Source: Holophagales bacterium
GTDB taxonomy: Bacteria; Acidobacteriota; Thermoanaerobaculia; UBA5066
Length of the DNA: 64,000 nucleotides
Assembly (NCBI GenBank): GCA_016716705.1
Contig: JADJVF010000001.1
Coordinates: 186,001-250,000 of the forward strand
Direction of reading: 5' to 3'
A program made the position numbers and the translations under genes. Below are positions 51,525 to 59,578 of the stretch, in pieces; within the stretch, counting starts at the first letter, position 1, and each line of letters starts with the position of its first letter. The notes beneath the pieces were generated by a model. The model did not search any database and had not been told where the DNA came from. It was given only the letters and a program-made list of their open reading frames with translations.

Positions 51525-52261
51525 CAGCGGAGCCCTCCGATACCGGGGCTGGGACCGGCGGGCGCGGCCGACAGGACGAGGAAGAGAGCGGCCGAGCCCC
51601 CCTCCTCGCGGCCGACGCCGAGGACGAACGGCTCCCGCATCTTCAGGTTGATCGAGGTCCGGGCCACGTCCCGCACCGTCTCGCGTCCCTTCTCGTCCCG
51701 CCGCACCCGGGCGAGAACCAGGCTCCGGAGCCGCACGACCTCGTCGCCGTTTCCCGCCTCGAGGAGGAAGTCGATCCGGTACCCCCCGCCGAGGTTCCAG
51801 GAGACCAGCTCTCCCTCGAGCCGGTGGAGGACCACCTCGTCGAGCGTCGTGTAGTCGGAGAAGCTGAAGAGCTTCCTGAGCCGCGCTCCGACGCCGCGGA
51901 GCTGCTCGGCGATCGGGGTCGGCGCCGCCGCCGGCGAGGGGGAGTTCGTCGCACTGAGGAGGGCGACGGAGACGGCGAACGCCCGGGGGGGGACGTCGAA
52001 CGACTCGACCGCCCGGGCGGCCTGCTCCACGGCCCGCTCCGCGTCCCGGACGGTGAGCGCGTTGAGCGCCGGCTGCAGGACGAGCGAACCCCGCGACGTC
52101 AGGAGGGGGCGGACGACGAGAAACGCCTCCTCGGCCTTTCGGTGCCGGAGGGTGAAGACCCGGACGACGTCCGGCTCCGGGGAGGGGGTGGGGGCCGCGG
52201 GCGAGACCCCGGTGCCGAGCAGGAGGGCCGCAATCGCCGCCACGCGAAGGAGCGACCTCAT
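51524..52261 (-). CDS. Exported protein with a lone secretin N-domain
   Basis: 245 residues. A signal peptide ('VAAIAALLLGTGVSPAAP') is followed by 'VVRVFTLRHRKAEEAFLVVR' to 'LTVRDAERAVEQAARAVESF' (about 32-90), the beta-alpha-beta-beta-alpha pattern of secretin N1 domains ('v..l..a.a..l...l...g.v..d...N.L.v.d'). The remaining 150 residues are beta-rich ('EVVLHRLEGELVSWNLGGGY', 'TSINLKMREPFVLGVGREE') and lack the secretin pore. It could bind the true secretin's periplasmic ring or act as a pilotin-like part. It is placed between the anti-sigma factor and gspF. Confidence 0.72.
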   Translation of the reverse strand: MRSLLRVAAIAALLLGTGVSPAAPTPSPEPDVVRVFTLRHRKAEEAFLVVRPLLTSRGSLVLQPALNALTVRDAERAVEQAARAVESFDVPPRAFAVSVALLSATNSPSPAAAPTPIAEQLRGVGARLRKLFSFSDYTTLDEVVLHRLEGELVSWNLGGGYRIDFLLEAGNGDEVVRLRSLVLARVRRDEKGRETVRDVARTSINLKMREPFVLGVGREEGGSAALFLVLSAAPAGPSPGIGGLR

Positions 52262-52266
52262 CCGAA

Positions 52267-52811
52267 TCAGATGTCCGCGTTCCGGTCGACGACGAAGACG
52301 ACCGTCGGTTCGCCCGGCTTCGACGCCGGGAACTGGTAGACGATCGCGCCGGCGGCGCCGAGATCCTCGAACGCCGGAAGCGTCTCGACCCGGACGGTCC
52401 GTGCCCCGGACGCGACCGCGGCAGGGAAGGTCTCTTCCGGGGAGGGCGACACGCCTCGCCCGCGCACGTACCAGACCCCCGCGACGGAAGCGGCCAGGAG
52501 CAGGGAAGCGGCAATCCGAAGGCCGAGGACCGTCCGGGACACCGGGTGACGCCGGGCCGTCTTCGCGGCGGCGGTCGCCGCGAGAACGTCCCCCACGAAA
52601 CGCTCGCGCGCCTCGGCCGTCAGGACGTCGGGTGTGCGTCGCGCCGCATCTCGCGCGAAGAGGAGAACGGGATCGCGACGGAGCGCCTCGGCCGCGCAGG
52701 CGTCGCAGGAGACGAGGTGCGCGCGAGGAGGCGCTCCTCGGACGGGGAGAGGCGGTCGTCGTCGCGCCTCTCGAGGAGGTCGTCCAGGCGGGCACAGACG
52801 GGGGCGTTCAC
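52267..52811 (-). CDS. Anti-sigma factor with zf-HC2 motif, with one frameshift
   Basis: About 181 residues after repair. The N-terminal part 'CARLDDLLERRDDDRLSPSE' leads to the zinc motif 'HLVSCDACAAEALRR' (HxxxCxxC), which is readable only if one base is added near 52718-52725; unrepaired, the frame runs to a stop. A membrane helix follows ('VLGLRIAASLLLAASVAGVW', about 108-128) and a periplasmic tail of about 55 residues ('TVRVETLPAFEDLGAAGAIV'). It would hold the ECF sigma factor at the membrane until a signal arrives. The GTG overlaps the sigma gene's stop as GTGA. Confidence 0.78.
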
Positions 52812-53464
52812 GCTCGGGCCTTCCCGGCTCCCGGGCGCGCCTCGGGGGTGTACTCGGGGAATCGGCGCCGGAGCTCCTCCCTGAGGAGACGCCGCGCCTG
52901 GAAGAGGTGGTTTCTCACGGTCGACTCCCGGCAACCGACGATCTCGGCGACTTCCCGGCTCTCCTTCTCCTCCAGCTCCCTGAGGACGAAGACGATCCGC
53001 TGCTTTTCGGAAAGGACCGTCGCGCAGGCGTCGAAGACGCGCCGGATCTCTTCCTGGGAGAGGCGCAGGGGCGCCTCCGGCTCGGTCGCCAGGAGCCCGC
53101 CCCGGACGACCCGGAAGCTCTCCGCCAGCGTCCGCGCCCGGGTCCCGCGTGCCCGGAGGGCGTCGATGGCGAGATTTCCGGCGATCCGGAAGACCCACGT
53201 CGAGAAGGCGAAGGTCGGGTCGTAGCGAGGGAGGTTCTCCCAGACGCGCAGGAACGTGAGCTGGGCGACGTCGCGGGCATCCTCGGTGTCGCCGAGCATC
53301 CGGCGAAGAAACGCCACGACGGAGTCGGTGCGGCCGCGAACGAGCTCGGCAAATGCATCCTCGTCGCCCGCTTTCGCCAGCTCGGCGAGGCGCCGTTCGT
53401 CCCTGGGCTCGATCGTCGTCCCCTCCCGCGGCGCCCGCCGGACGTGAACCAGTTGCAAAGCCAT
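52808..53464 (-). CDS. ECF RNA polymerase sigma factor (RpoE-like)
   Basis: 218 residues. Region 2 is 'DEDAFAELVRGRTDSVVAFL' to 'DARDVAQLTFLRVWENLPRY' and 'FSTWVFRIAGNLAIDALRAR' (about 33-110); region 4 is 'LSEKQRIVFVLRELEEKESR' and 'EIVGCRESTVRNHLFQARRL' (about 150-195). No sigma-1.1 or region 3. It probably directs transcription of the secretion array it heads, and its own synthesis. The ATG has no good ribosome-binding site; a TAGAAC hexamer ends eight bases upstream. It is divergent from waaA. Confidence 0.93.
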   Translation of the reverse strand: MALQLVHVRRAPREGTTIEPRDERRLAELAKAGDEDAFAELVRGRTDSVVAFLRRMLGDTEDARDVAQLTFLRVWENLPRYDPTFAFSTWVFRIAGNLAIDALRARGTRARTLAESFRVVRGGLLATEPEAPLRLSQEEIRRVFDACATVLSEKQRIVFVLRELEEKESREVAEIVGCRESTVRNHLFQARRLLREELRRRFPEYTPEARPGAGKARA

Positions 53465-53550
53465 GCCGAGTGGTTCTACGGCTCCCCGCCCGGCGTCGTC
53501 TATCGTCCCTTCCCGGACGCCGGATCCGCCGGCCGTGGCCGCCACGCGAC

Positions 53551-53556
53551 TATAAT
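53551..53556 (+). promoter_or_regulatory. Putative -10 element (TATAAT) of waaA
   Basis: A perfect TATAAT in GC-rich DNA, 44 bases before TTG 53601, which has AGGAAGG in front. No TTGACA-like box is seen 17 bases upstream. Confidence 0.5.
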
Positions 53557-53600
53557 GCCGCCTCTCGGATGGGAATCGTAACTTCCTCCAGGAAGGCTGG

Positions 53601-54830
53601 TTGAGAGAATCCCCCGGGCCACGGGGAGGTTCCGGCCTTCCGGCGTTGATCGCCCGCCGCCTCCTCCCGCCGAGTGGGCCGGCCAAGGCCGATGTCTGGG
53701 TCCAGGGGGTCTCGGTCGGCGAGGTCGAGCTCGCCCACACGCTCGTCCAGGCGCTCCGGGCCGAGCGCCCCGGCCTGTCGCTCCTCGTCACATCCTCGAC
53801 GCCGGCCGGGGTCGGGCTTCTCGAGCGAAGGTTCCGGGACCTTTCCCCTCCGGCGCGACTTCAACCGTTCCCCCTCGACCTGCCCCTTTCCGTCCGGCGC
53901 CTCCTCGATTCGGCCGGGCCGCGACTGCTCGTCCTCGTGGAGACGGAGCTCTGGCCGGTTCTCCTGCGTGCGGCCGGGCGGCGCGGCCTGCCCGTCCTCG
54001 TCGCGAACGGACGCCTCTCCGAACGTTCGGCACGGCGCCTGCGCGCCGCGCGACGCCTCTTTCGCGCTCCGCTCGAGGCCCTTTCCGCGGTGGCGGCCCG
54101 GACGCCCGAGGACGCCGCCCGCTTCGCGTCGATCGGCGTCCCCGAGGATCGGATCCACGTCGCCGGGGACATGAAGTTCGACCGCCCGCTGCCGCCCGAG
54201 CCGCCGTTTGCGTCTCGGGTCCGCACGCTGGCTGCGGGCCGCCCGATCCTGGTCGCGGGATCGATCGCCGAGGAAGAGCTCGACCTCGTCCTTTCCCTTC
54301 CCCGCACCCTCGCGAACGCGGGAATCGCCCCGTTCCTCCTCCTCGCTCCCCGCCGCCCCGAGACGTGGGACGAGGCGGCGCGCCGGGCCGGCGCGGCGGG
54401 CCTGAGCGTCGTCCGGCGGTCGGCGGCTGGCGGGTCCGGCCCAGCCGACGTCTTTCTCCTCGACACGATCGGAGAGCTCGCCTCGGCCTACAGGCTCGGA
54501 GACGTCGCCCTTCTCGGCGGGACGTTCGGGACGCGGGGCGGGCACAACGTCCTCGAGCCGCTCCTGGCCGGGCTCCCCGTCGTCCTCGGTCCTTCGATCT
54601 CCAGCATTCGCCGCGCCGTGGAAGCGGCAGGCGAAGCGGCCTTTCCGGTCGGGAGCGCCGGGGAGGCATCGGCGGCGCTCGCGCGCCTCCTCGCCGACCC
54701 TGCCGCTCGCGCCGCGGCCCGCTCGGCGGCAGACGCCCTTTTCGCGAGGCACCGAGGTGCCACGGAGCGGACGGCCCGGCTCGCGCTGGATCTCCTCGAC
54801 GGCCGGAGGGGCGAAGGGGACCCGGCGTGA
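53601..54830 (+). CDS. waaA: 3-deoxy-D-manno-octulosonic acid (Kdo) transferase
   Basis: 409 residues. It adds Kdo to lipid IVA at the inner membrane. GT30 features: 'VWVQGVSVGEVELAHTLVQA', 'VTSSTPAGVGLLERR', 'LVLVETELWPVLLRAAGRRG', 'LVANGRLSERSARR', and the C-terminal nucleotide site 'GGTFGTRGGHNVLEPLLAG'. The N-terminal membrane helix normal in WaaA is missing; the chain begins about 30 residues later than E. coli WaaA and an upstream stop (53553-53555) rules out extension in frame. The start is TTG with AGGAAGG. A shift upstream cannot be excluded. Its stop overlaps lpxK (GTGA). Confidence 0.92.
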   Translation: MRESPGPRGGSGLPALIARRLLPPSGPAKADVWVQGVSVGEVELAHTLVQALRAERPGLSLLVTSSTPAGVGLLERRFRDLSPPARLQPFPLDLPLSVRRLLDSAGPRLLVLVETELWPVLLRAAGRRGLPVLVANGRLSERSARRLRAARRLFRAPLEALSAVAARTPEDAARFASIGVPEDRIHVAGDMKFDRPLPPEPPFASRVRTLAAGRPILVAGSIAEEELDLVLSLPRTLANAGIAPFLLLAPRRPETWDEAARRAGAAGLSVVRRSAAGGSGPADVFLLDTIGELASAYRLGDVALLGGTFGTRGGHNVLEPLLAGLPVVLGPSISSIRRAVEAAGEAAFPVGSAGEASAALARLLADPAARAAARSAADALFARHRGATERTARLALDLLDGRRGEGDPA

Positions 54831-55853
54831 GAACGCTCCTCCTTCCGCTCTCTCACGTCTACGGCGCCGGTGTTGCCGTCCGCCTCGCGCTCTACGAGCG
54901 CGGCGTCTTCGGCGTGAGGCACGCCGCCCGCCCGGTCGTATCCGTCGGGAACATCGCGTCGGGCGGGACCGGAAAGACGCCGTTCGTCCGCTGGCTCGCG
55001 GGCGAGCTCCTCCGGCGCGGCCGCCACCCGTCGATCCTCACGCGGGGCTACGGCCGCACAAGCCGCGGGACCGTCGTCGTTTCCGACGGGCGGGGAACCC
55101 TCGCGACGGTCGCCGCGTCCGGGGACGAACCGGCGCTCCTGGCCCGCGCGCTTCCCTTCGTCCCGATCGTCGCCGACGCCCGACGGGCGCTCGCGGCCTC
55201 CCGCGCGGAGACGCTCGAGGCGCCCGTGGACGTCCACCTCCTCGACGACGGCTTCTCCCACGTCGGCCTCGCCCGGGAGGTCGACATCGTCCTTCTCGAC
55301 GCCACGGCGCCCGACGCGGGGAGGCGCCCTCCTGCCGGCCGGCCTCCTGCGCGAGCCGCTGACGTCCCTGGCGCGAGCCGACCTGATCGTCGTCACGAAG
55401 ACCGAGCAGGCCGACCCGGCCTCCGCGCTGGAGCTCGCCCGCCGCTACGCTCCCGGCATCCCCGTCTTCCATGCCCGGACGGTGTTCCTCGGCATCCGTG
55501 ACCGCGAAGGGAGGAGCGTCGACCCGGCGGACCTCCCCGCCGGTACGACGGTGGCCGTCGCCGGAATCGCCCGCCCCGGCTCGTTCCGTGCGACGCTCGA
55601 CGCGGCCGGAGTCGTCCCGGCGGAGTTCCTCGCTTTTCGCGACCACGAGCCCTACGGTCCCATCACGGTCGGCCGGATCGAGCGGGCCCTCGAGGAGTCG
55701 GGAGCGACCGCCGTCGTGACGACGGAGAAGGACGCCGTGAAGCTCGACACCTCGCTCCGGGCACCTGTCTTCCGCGTGGCCGTCGAGGCGCGCGTCGTCG
55801 AACCCTCGTTCCTGCCGGAAGTCCTGTCCGTCCTGTCGAGGAGGCCCTCGTAG
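54827..55853 (+). CDS. lpxK: Tetraacyldisaccharide 4'-kinase, with one frameshift
   Basis: About 341 residues after repair. LpxK phosphorylates the lipid A precursor. The P-loop 'VVSVGNIASGGTGKTPFVRW' is diagnostic, with 'SILTRGYGR', 'SGDEPALLAR', 'VDVHLLDDGFSHV'. The frame breaks in GGGG at 55318-55321 ('LLDATAPDAG'); removing one G gives 'GALLPAGLLREPLTSLARAD', as expected, and the rest ends with 'VVTTEKDAVKLD'. As LpxK is single-copy and essential in most LPS makers, and both halves are well conserved, a sequence error is far more likely than loss. Confidence 0.9.
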
Positions 55854-55855
55854 CC

Positions 55856-56746
55856 GTGGCATCGACGCGAAGCCCTCTGCGCAACCGGGTCGAGCTGGCG
55901 GCCTACCTCGTCCTCAGGAGCCTGTTCCGGATCCTCCCTCTCCGCCTCGCCGACGGCCTCGGCCGGGGCGTGGGCCTCCTCTACCGGCTCCTCGACCGCC
56001 GCCGCCGCCATCTCGTCGCCCGAAACCTCGCGCTCGCCTTCCCCGAGAAGTCCCCCGCCGAGGTCGACCGGCTGGCCCGAGCGGTCTTCGCCCACTTCGG
56101 CGGCCTCGCCGCCGATCTCTTCCGTTCGGAGACGGAGCCGGTCGAGCGACTCCTCTCCCGGATCGAGATCGTCGGCCTCGAGCACGCCCGCGCGGCCGCC
56201 GCCTCGGGACGGGGAGTCTTCTTCTCCACGCCTCATCTCGGGAACTGGGAGTGGGCCGCGCTCGCGACGGGCGCCCAGGGCTTCCCCGTGACGATCGTCG
56301 CCCGCCCGCTCGACAACCCCCTTCTCGACGCTCGGCTGACGGCGATGCGTGAAAAGGCGGGATGCCGCATCCTGAGCAGGCGGGACGCGGCGCGGACTCT
56401 CCTGAAGACGCTCCGCGGCGGCGGGATGGTCGGAATCCTGGCCGATCAGCGCGCCCGCCCTGCCGACGGCATCCGGGTCCCGTTCTTCGGGCGGCCCGCC
56501 CTGACGACGACGTCGATCGCGCGGCTCGCCGGGAAGACAGGCGCCCTTTTTCTCCCCGTCGTCTGCCTGCGCATCGGCCCCGGGCGCTATCGCCTCGTCT
56601 ACTCCGAGCCGCTCGACGTGACGGCGATCCCGCCGGAGGAGCGCGGGGTAGAGCAGCTCACCGCCCTCGTCACGGCCCTCGTCGAGAGCCAGGTGCGGTC
56701 CGCGCCGGAACAGTGGCTCTGGCTCCACGACCGCTGGCGCAGCTGA
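55856..56746 (+). CDS. LpxL/HtrB-like lysophospholipid/lipid A acyltransferase
   Basis: 296 residues from GTG 55856, two bases after lpxK. An N-terminal hydrophobic part ('AAYLVLRSLFRILPLRLADG') is followed by the family's 'RRHLVARNLALAFPEKSPAE', catalytic 'FFSTPHLGNWEWAALA' (HxxxxE), 'ILADQRARPADGIRVPFFGR', and 'APEQWLWLHDRW'. It should add a secondary acyl chain to Kdo2-lipid IVA. This follows waaA and lpxK in the order of the pathway. Confidence 0.9.
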   Translation: MASTRSPLRNRVELAAYLVLRSLFRILPLRLADGLGRGVGLLYRLLDRRRRHLVARNLALAFPEKSPAEVDRLARAVFAHFGGLAADLFRSETEPVERLLSRIEIVGLEHARAAAASGRGVFFSTPHLGNWEWAALATGAQGFPVTIVARPLDNPLLDARLTAMREKAGCRILSRRDAARTLLKTLRGGGMVGILADQRARPADGIRVPFFGRPALTTTSIARLAGKTGALFLPVVCLRIGPGRYRLVYSEPLDVTAIPPEERGVEQLTALVTALVESQVRSAPEQWLWLHDRWRS

Positions 56747-56769
56747 TTCCCGAGACCCCCTGAATTGAA

Positions 56770-56795
56770 GAACCCCGGCCTCTCGACCGGGGTTC
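56770..56795. terminator. Strong hairpin after the LPS acyltransferase
   Basis: GAACCCCGG (56770-56778) pairs perfectly with CCGGGGTTC (56787-56795) across an eight-base loop, 24 bases after the stop of the acyltransferase. No T-run follows. It could end transcription from either side, as the HNH gene converges. Confidence 0.6.
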
Positions 56796-57046
56796 CTGAA
56801 GCTCGGGCTGTCAGTTGTGCGTCTGCTTCCTGCTCTCCTCCGGAGCCGGTGGGGGGCCGTCCTGGCACGCACCGGCTGACGCTCCACATTCAACCTTCCT
56901 GCCAGCACACGGACAGGCCCGGAAGCGGCATTCTAAAGATCTCTGCCGTATATATTTACGTCCGACAGGTCAATCGGCCGGAAGAGGATGATTTCCTGCG
57001 GGCCACCCCATTCCGTGCACCCCGGCTGCCCCGAATACCGCGACGG
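56796..57046. other. Intergenic region with an A/T-rich island
   Basis: With the preceding 49 bases this is the largest gap (300 bases) in the window. I see no convincing reading frame. An A/T-rich island at 56932-56960 includes CGTATATATTTACG, an imperfect inverted repeat with CGTA/TACG ends (56947-56960). A promoter or small RNA is possible; nothing supports either directly. Confidence 0.4.
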
Positions 57047-57634
57047 CTAGCCGAGCTCGATCGTCCAGTACGCCACGTCGAGGAAGTTCCGCCAGGCCGG
57101 GTGGATCCGGCTCGGCGCGAGGAGTCCGAGCGGAGAGGCCTTGGGCCTGGCCGGGGGTCGTCGAAGTGCCATGCCGGCCTCGTCCGGGAGGCGGTTCCCC
57201 TTCCTGACGTTGCACTTCAGGCAGGCGCAGACGACGTTCTCCCAGGACGAGACACCGCCCCGGGAGAGAGGGACGACGTGGTCGAGCGAAAGCTCCGAGG
57301 TCGGGAAGCGCTTCCCGCAGTACTGGCAACGCGTGCCGTCGCGCACGTAGATGTTGTGGCGGGAGAACTTCACGTCGTACCGGGGCGGGCGATCGCAGGA
57401 GAGGAGCTGGATGACGCGCGGGACCTTGAGGACCGTGCGGGGAGTCCGGACGACGTCGACGTCCTCGGGCTGGATGGGGATGTCGCACCACTCCTCCCAC
57501 CCGTACGTCGTGAAATCGGGCAGGACGGCCCTCACGTGCCCCTTGTAGAAGAGGGTGAACCCGCGTCGCGCGTCCGTGAGGGCGAGGGCGGCGAACGACC
57601 GGTTCAGGACGAGGACCGGCGCGTCGAGCACCAT
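57047..57634 (-). CDS. HNH endonuclease
   Basis: 195 residues. The C-terminal HNH/zinc-ribbon unit is clear: 'RCQYCGKRFPTSELSLDHVV' (CxxC and the first His), 'SRGGVSSWENVVCACLKCNV' (Asn and the second CxxC), and 'RKGNRLPDEAGM'. The N-terminus ('VLDAPVLVLNRSFAALALTD', 'GFTLFYKGHVRAV') matches a widespread short HNH family of unknown target in Acidobacteriota and Myxococcota. It is a non-mobile-looking single gene within the LPS region, divergent from the heptosyltransferase by 26 bases. Confidence 0.9.
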   Translation of the reverse strand: MVLDAPVLVLNRSFAALALTDARRGFTLFYKGHVRAVLPDFTTYGWEEWCDIPIQPEDVDVVRTPRTVLKVPRVIQLLSCDRPPRYDVKFSRHNIYVRDGTRCQYCGKRFPTSELSLDHVVPLSRGGVSSWENVVCACLKCNVRKGNRLPDEAGMALRRPPARPKASPLGLLAPSRIHPAWRNFLDVAYWTIELG

Positions 57635-57660
57635 GACGAGGAGAGAATAGCGAAACGACG

Positions 57661-58686
57661 ATGAAGTTTCTTCTCGTACGACTCTCCTCCTTCGGCGACG
57701 TCGTCTTCACTCTTCCGCTCGCGAAGGCGCTGCGCGGAGAAGGAGACCGCCTCGCCTGGGCGGTGGAGGGGCCGCTCGCCGGGCTCGTCGAGGGAGCGCC
57801 GTACGTGGACGACGTCCTCGTCGCGACGACGCGCACCTGGAGGAAGCGCCCCTTTTCAGCGGGGACACGTACGGAGCTGCGAACGTTCCTCCGTGCGCTG
57901 AGCGCGTTCGAGCCCGACCTCGTCGTCGACGCACAGGGGCTCCTGAAGTCCGCCTGGATCACGCTTGCCGCACGCGCCCGGCGAAAGGTCGGCTTCGGTT
58001 TCCGGACGGCGACCGAGAAGGTGAACGCGCTCGTCACCCACGAGAGGGTCGACGTCCCTGCGGGAACGCACGTCGTCGACCGGGGCCTCGCCCTGGCAGA
58101 GCACGTTCTCGGCCGGACCGGCTTCCCGAGGACTCCCGACGTCTCGCACCTCGTCGCACGGCCGGCGCCGGAGGTAGACGACTGGCTCGCCGCGCGACGC
58201 GCACGCCCCTTCGCCCTCCTCCAGCCCTTCTCCTCGCGCGAGACGAAGGAATGGGACGCCGGAGAGACGTCCGCGTTCTGCCGCGCCCTCGCGGCAAAGG
58301 GGCTCGACCCGGTCCTTCGCTGGGGACCCGGGGAGCGGGAGCGCGCCGCCCGGATCGTCGCGGATTCGGGCGGGACGGCCTCCCTGGCGCCCCCGAGCCC
58401 GCCCGCGGCCTCGGCCCGCCTCGCTTCGCGCGCCGCCCTCTTCGTCGGCGCCGACACGGGCCCCACCCACCTCGCCGCCGCTGCCGGGACACCGACGGTC
58501 GCGCTCTACGGTCCGACCGACCCCGCGCGATTCGGCCCGGTCGGACCGCGAGTCCGGATCCTGCGTGACGGGACCGGGGCCTACAATGCCGGAGTGCCCG
58601 GCCTTCCCGGCCTGACTGCTGATGTCGTCCTCGAAGCTTCCCTCGCGCTCCTCGACGAGCGGGCGGACGCCCCGTCAGGGGCGTAG
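57661..58686 (+). CDS. Glycosyltransferase family 9 (lipopolysaccharide heptosyltransferase-like)
   Basis: 341 residues. 'MKFLLVRLSSFGDVVFTLPL' is the WaaC/WaaF N-terminus with the catalytic Asp region (residue 13). The C-terminal donor site is 'FVGADTGPTHLAAAAGTPTV' and 'ALYGPTDPARFGPVG'. It transfers ADP-heptose to the LPS inner core. It is nearer to WaaC (heptosyltransferase I) in 'LDAQGLLKSA'-like 'VVDAQGLLKSAWITLAAR', but WaaC versus WaaF is not certain. A TAGCGA hexamer lies seven bases before the ATG; a weak -10. Its end overlaps the DUF3108 gene by 65 bases. Confidence 0.9.
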   Translation: MKFLLVRLSSFGDVVFTLPLAKALRGEGDRLAWAVEGPLAGLVEGAPYVDDVLVATTRTWRKRPFSAGTRTELRTFLRALSAFEPDLVVDAQGLLKSAWITLAARARRKVGFGFRTATEKVNALVTHERVDVPAGTHVVDRGLALAEHVLGRTGFPRTPDVSHLVARPAPEVDDWLAARRARPFALLQPFSSRETKEWDAGETSAFCRALAAKGLDPVLRWGPGERERAARIVADSGGTASLAPPSPPAASARLASRAALFVGADTGPTHLAAAAGTPTVALYGPTDPARFGPVGPRVRILRDGTGAYNAGVPGLPGLTADVVLEASLALLDERADAPSGA

Positions 58687-59533
58687 GACGGCCTCCGCCC
58701 TCCTCGCTCTCGTGCTCGCCGGGCCGCTCGCCGCGTCCGTCACGGCGAACGTCCTGCCGAACCTCGGCCGGGAGGAGCTTCCGAAGGACAAGATCGCCCC
58801 CGTCCCGTTCAACGTCGGGGAGACCCTCGTCTACACCATTTCCTGGCTGAAGATCGAGGGAGGCGAGATGACGCTCGCCACGACGCGGGAGGCGAGCCCG
58901 GACGGCGTTCCCGTCCACCGGATAAGCCTCTCGGCCGTCTCGAACGACTACGTCTCGCGGTTCTACCCGGTCGACACGCACTACGCGACGTGGGTCGACG
59001 CCCGGGACTTCTCCCCCGTACGATTCGAGAAGCACGCACGGGAAGGGCGCTACGTCTCCGACGAGGTCGAGGAGTTCGACCTCTCCCGCCGCATCGCCGT
59101 CTGGCGGAACGCGAAGGAGATCCGGGGGACCGGACCGATCCCGGAGCGCTTCCAGGACGTCATCTCCTCCTTCTACTTCATGAGGACGGTGCCGCTCGTC
59201 CCGGGGCAGGAGACGCGCGTCGACCTCTATTCGCGCGGCAAGCTCTACCGGCTCGTCGTGGCCGTCCTCGGCCGCGAGAAGGTGGAGACGGAGCTCGGCG
59301 TCTTCGACGCCCTCAAGGTCCAGCCGCGGATGCACGACCCGGCATCGGCGTCGAGCGTGGACCGGAACAAGGGGAAGCTCTTCCTCTGGTTCAGCGACGA
59401 CGCCCGGCGGCTTCCGGTGATGGCACGGACGATCCTCCCGATCGGTTCCGTCACGGCCCGCCTCAGCCGCGTGACCGGTGAAGCGACCGCCCCGCCTCCT
59501 CCCCCCCCGGTCCCCGCTCCGGCCACCCGCTGA
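58622..59533 (+). CDS. Exported DUF3108 protein
   Basis: 303 residues. The signal peptide runs to about 42 ('SALLALVLAGPLAASVTA'); starting any later would remove it, so the 65-base overlap with the heptosyltransferase is kept. The DUF3108 domain has 'PFNVGETLVYTISWLKIEGG', 'HRISLSAVSNDYVSRFYPVD', 'VRFEKHAREGRYVSDEVEEF' and 'VDRNKGKLFLWFSDDARRLP'. Its fold resembles LolA/TolB-type barrels; no activity is known. A Pro-rich tail closes it. Confidence 0.85.
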   Translation: MSSSKLPSRSSTSGRTPRQGRRTASALLALVLAGPLAASVTANVLPNLGREELPKDKIAPVPFNVGETLVYTISWLKIEGGEMTLATTREASPDGVPVHRISLSAVSNDYVSRFYPVDTHYATWVDARDFSPVRFEKHAREGRYVSDEVEEFDLSRRIAVWRNAKEIRGTGPIPERFQDVISSFYFMRTVPLVPGQETRVDLYSRGKLYRLVVAVLGREKVETELGVFDALKVQPRMHDPASASSVDRNKGKLFLWFSDDARRLPVMARTILPIGSVTARLSRVTGEATAPPPPPPVPAPATR

Positions 59534-59565
59534 AACGGGGGCCCGCCGGCGGGCGGGCGAACGAC

Positions 59566-59571
59566 TATCAT
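59566..59571 (+). promoter_or_regulatory. Putative -10 element (TATCAT) of pilB, leaderless
   Basis: TATCAT ends seven bases before ATG 59579; the spacer TGCGCGC has no ribosome-binding site. The closest -35 candidate at 17 bases is in GC-only sequence. Confidence 0.48.
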
Positions 59572-59578
59572 TGCGCGC

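Noticed and set aside
53464..53791. N-terminal extension of the ECF sigma factor to 53791
   Set aside because: The extra 109 residues are Arg/Pro-rich, run antisense into waaA and its promoter, and have no match to sigma region 2.
56765..57664. Open frame on the + strand spanning the intergenic gap and the HNH gene
   Set aside because: It is largely antisense to the HNH nuclease and its first part has no coding character.
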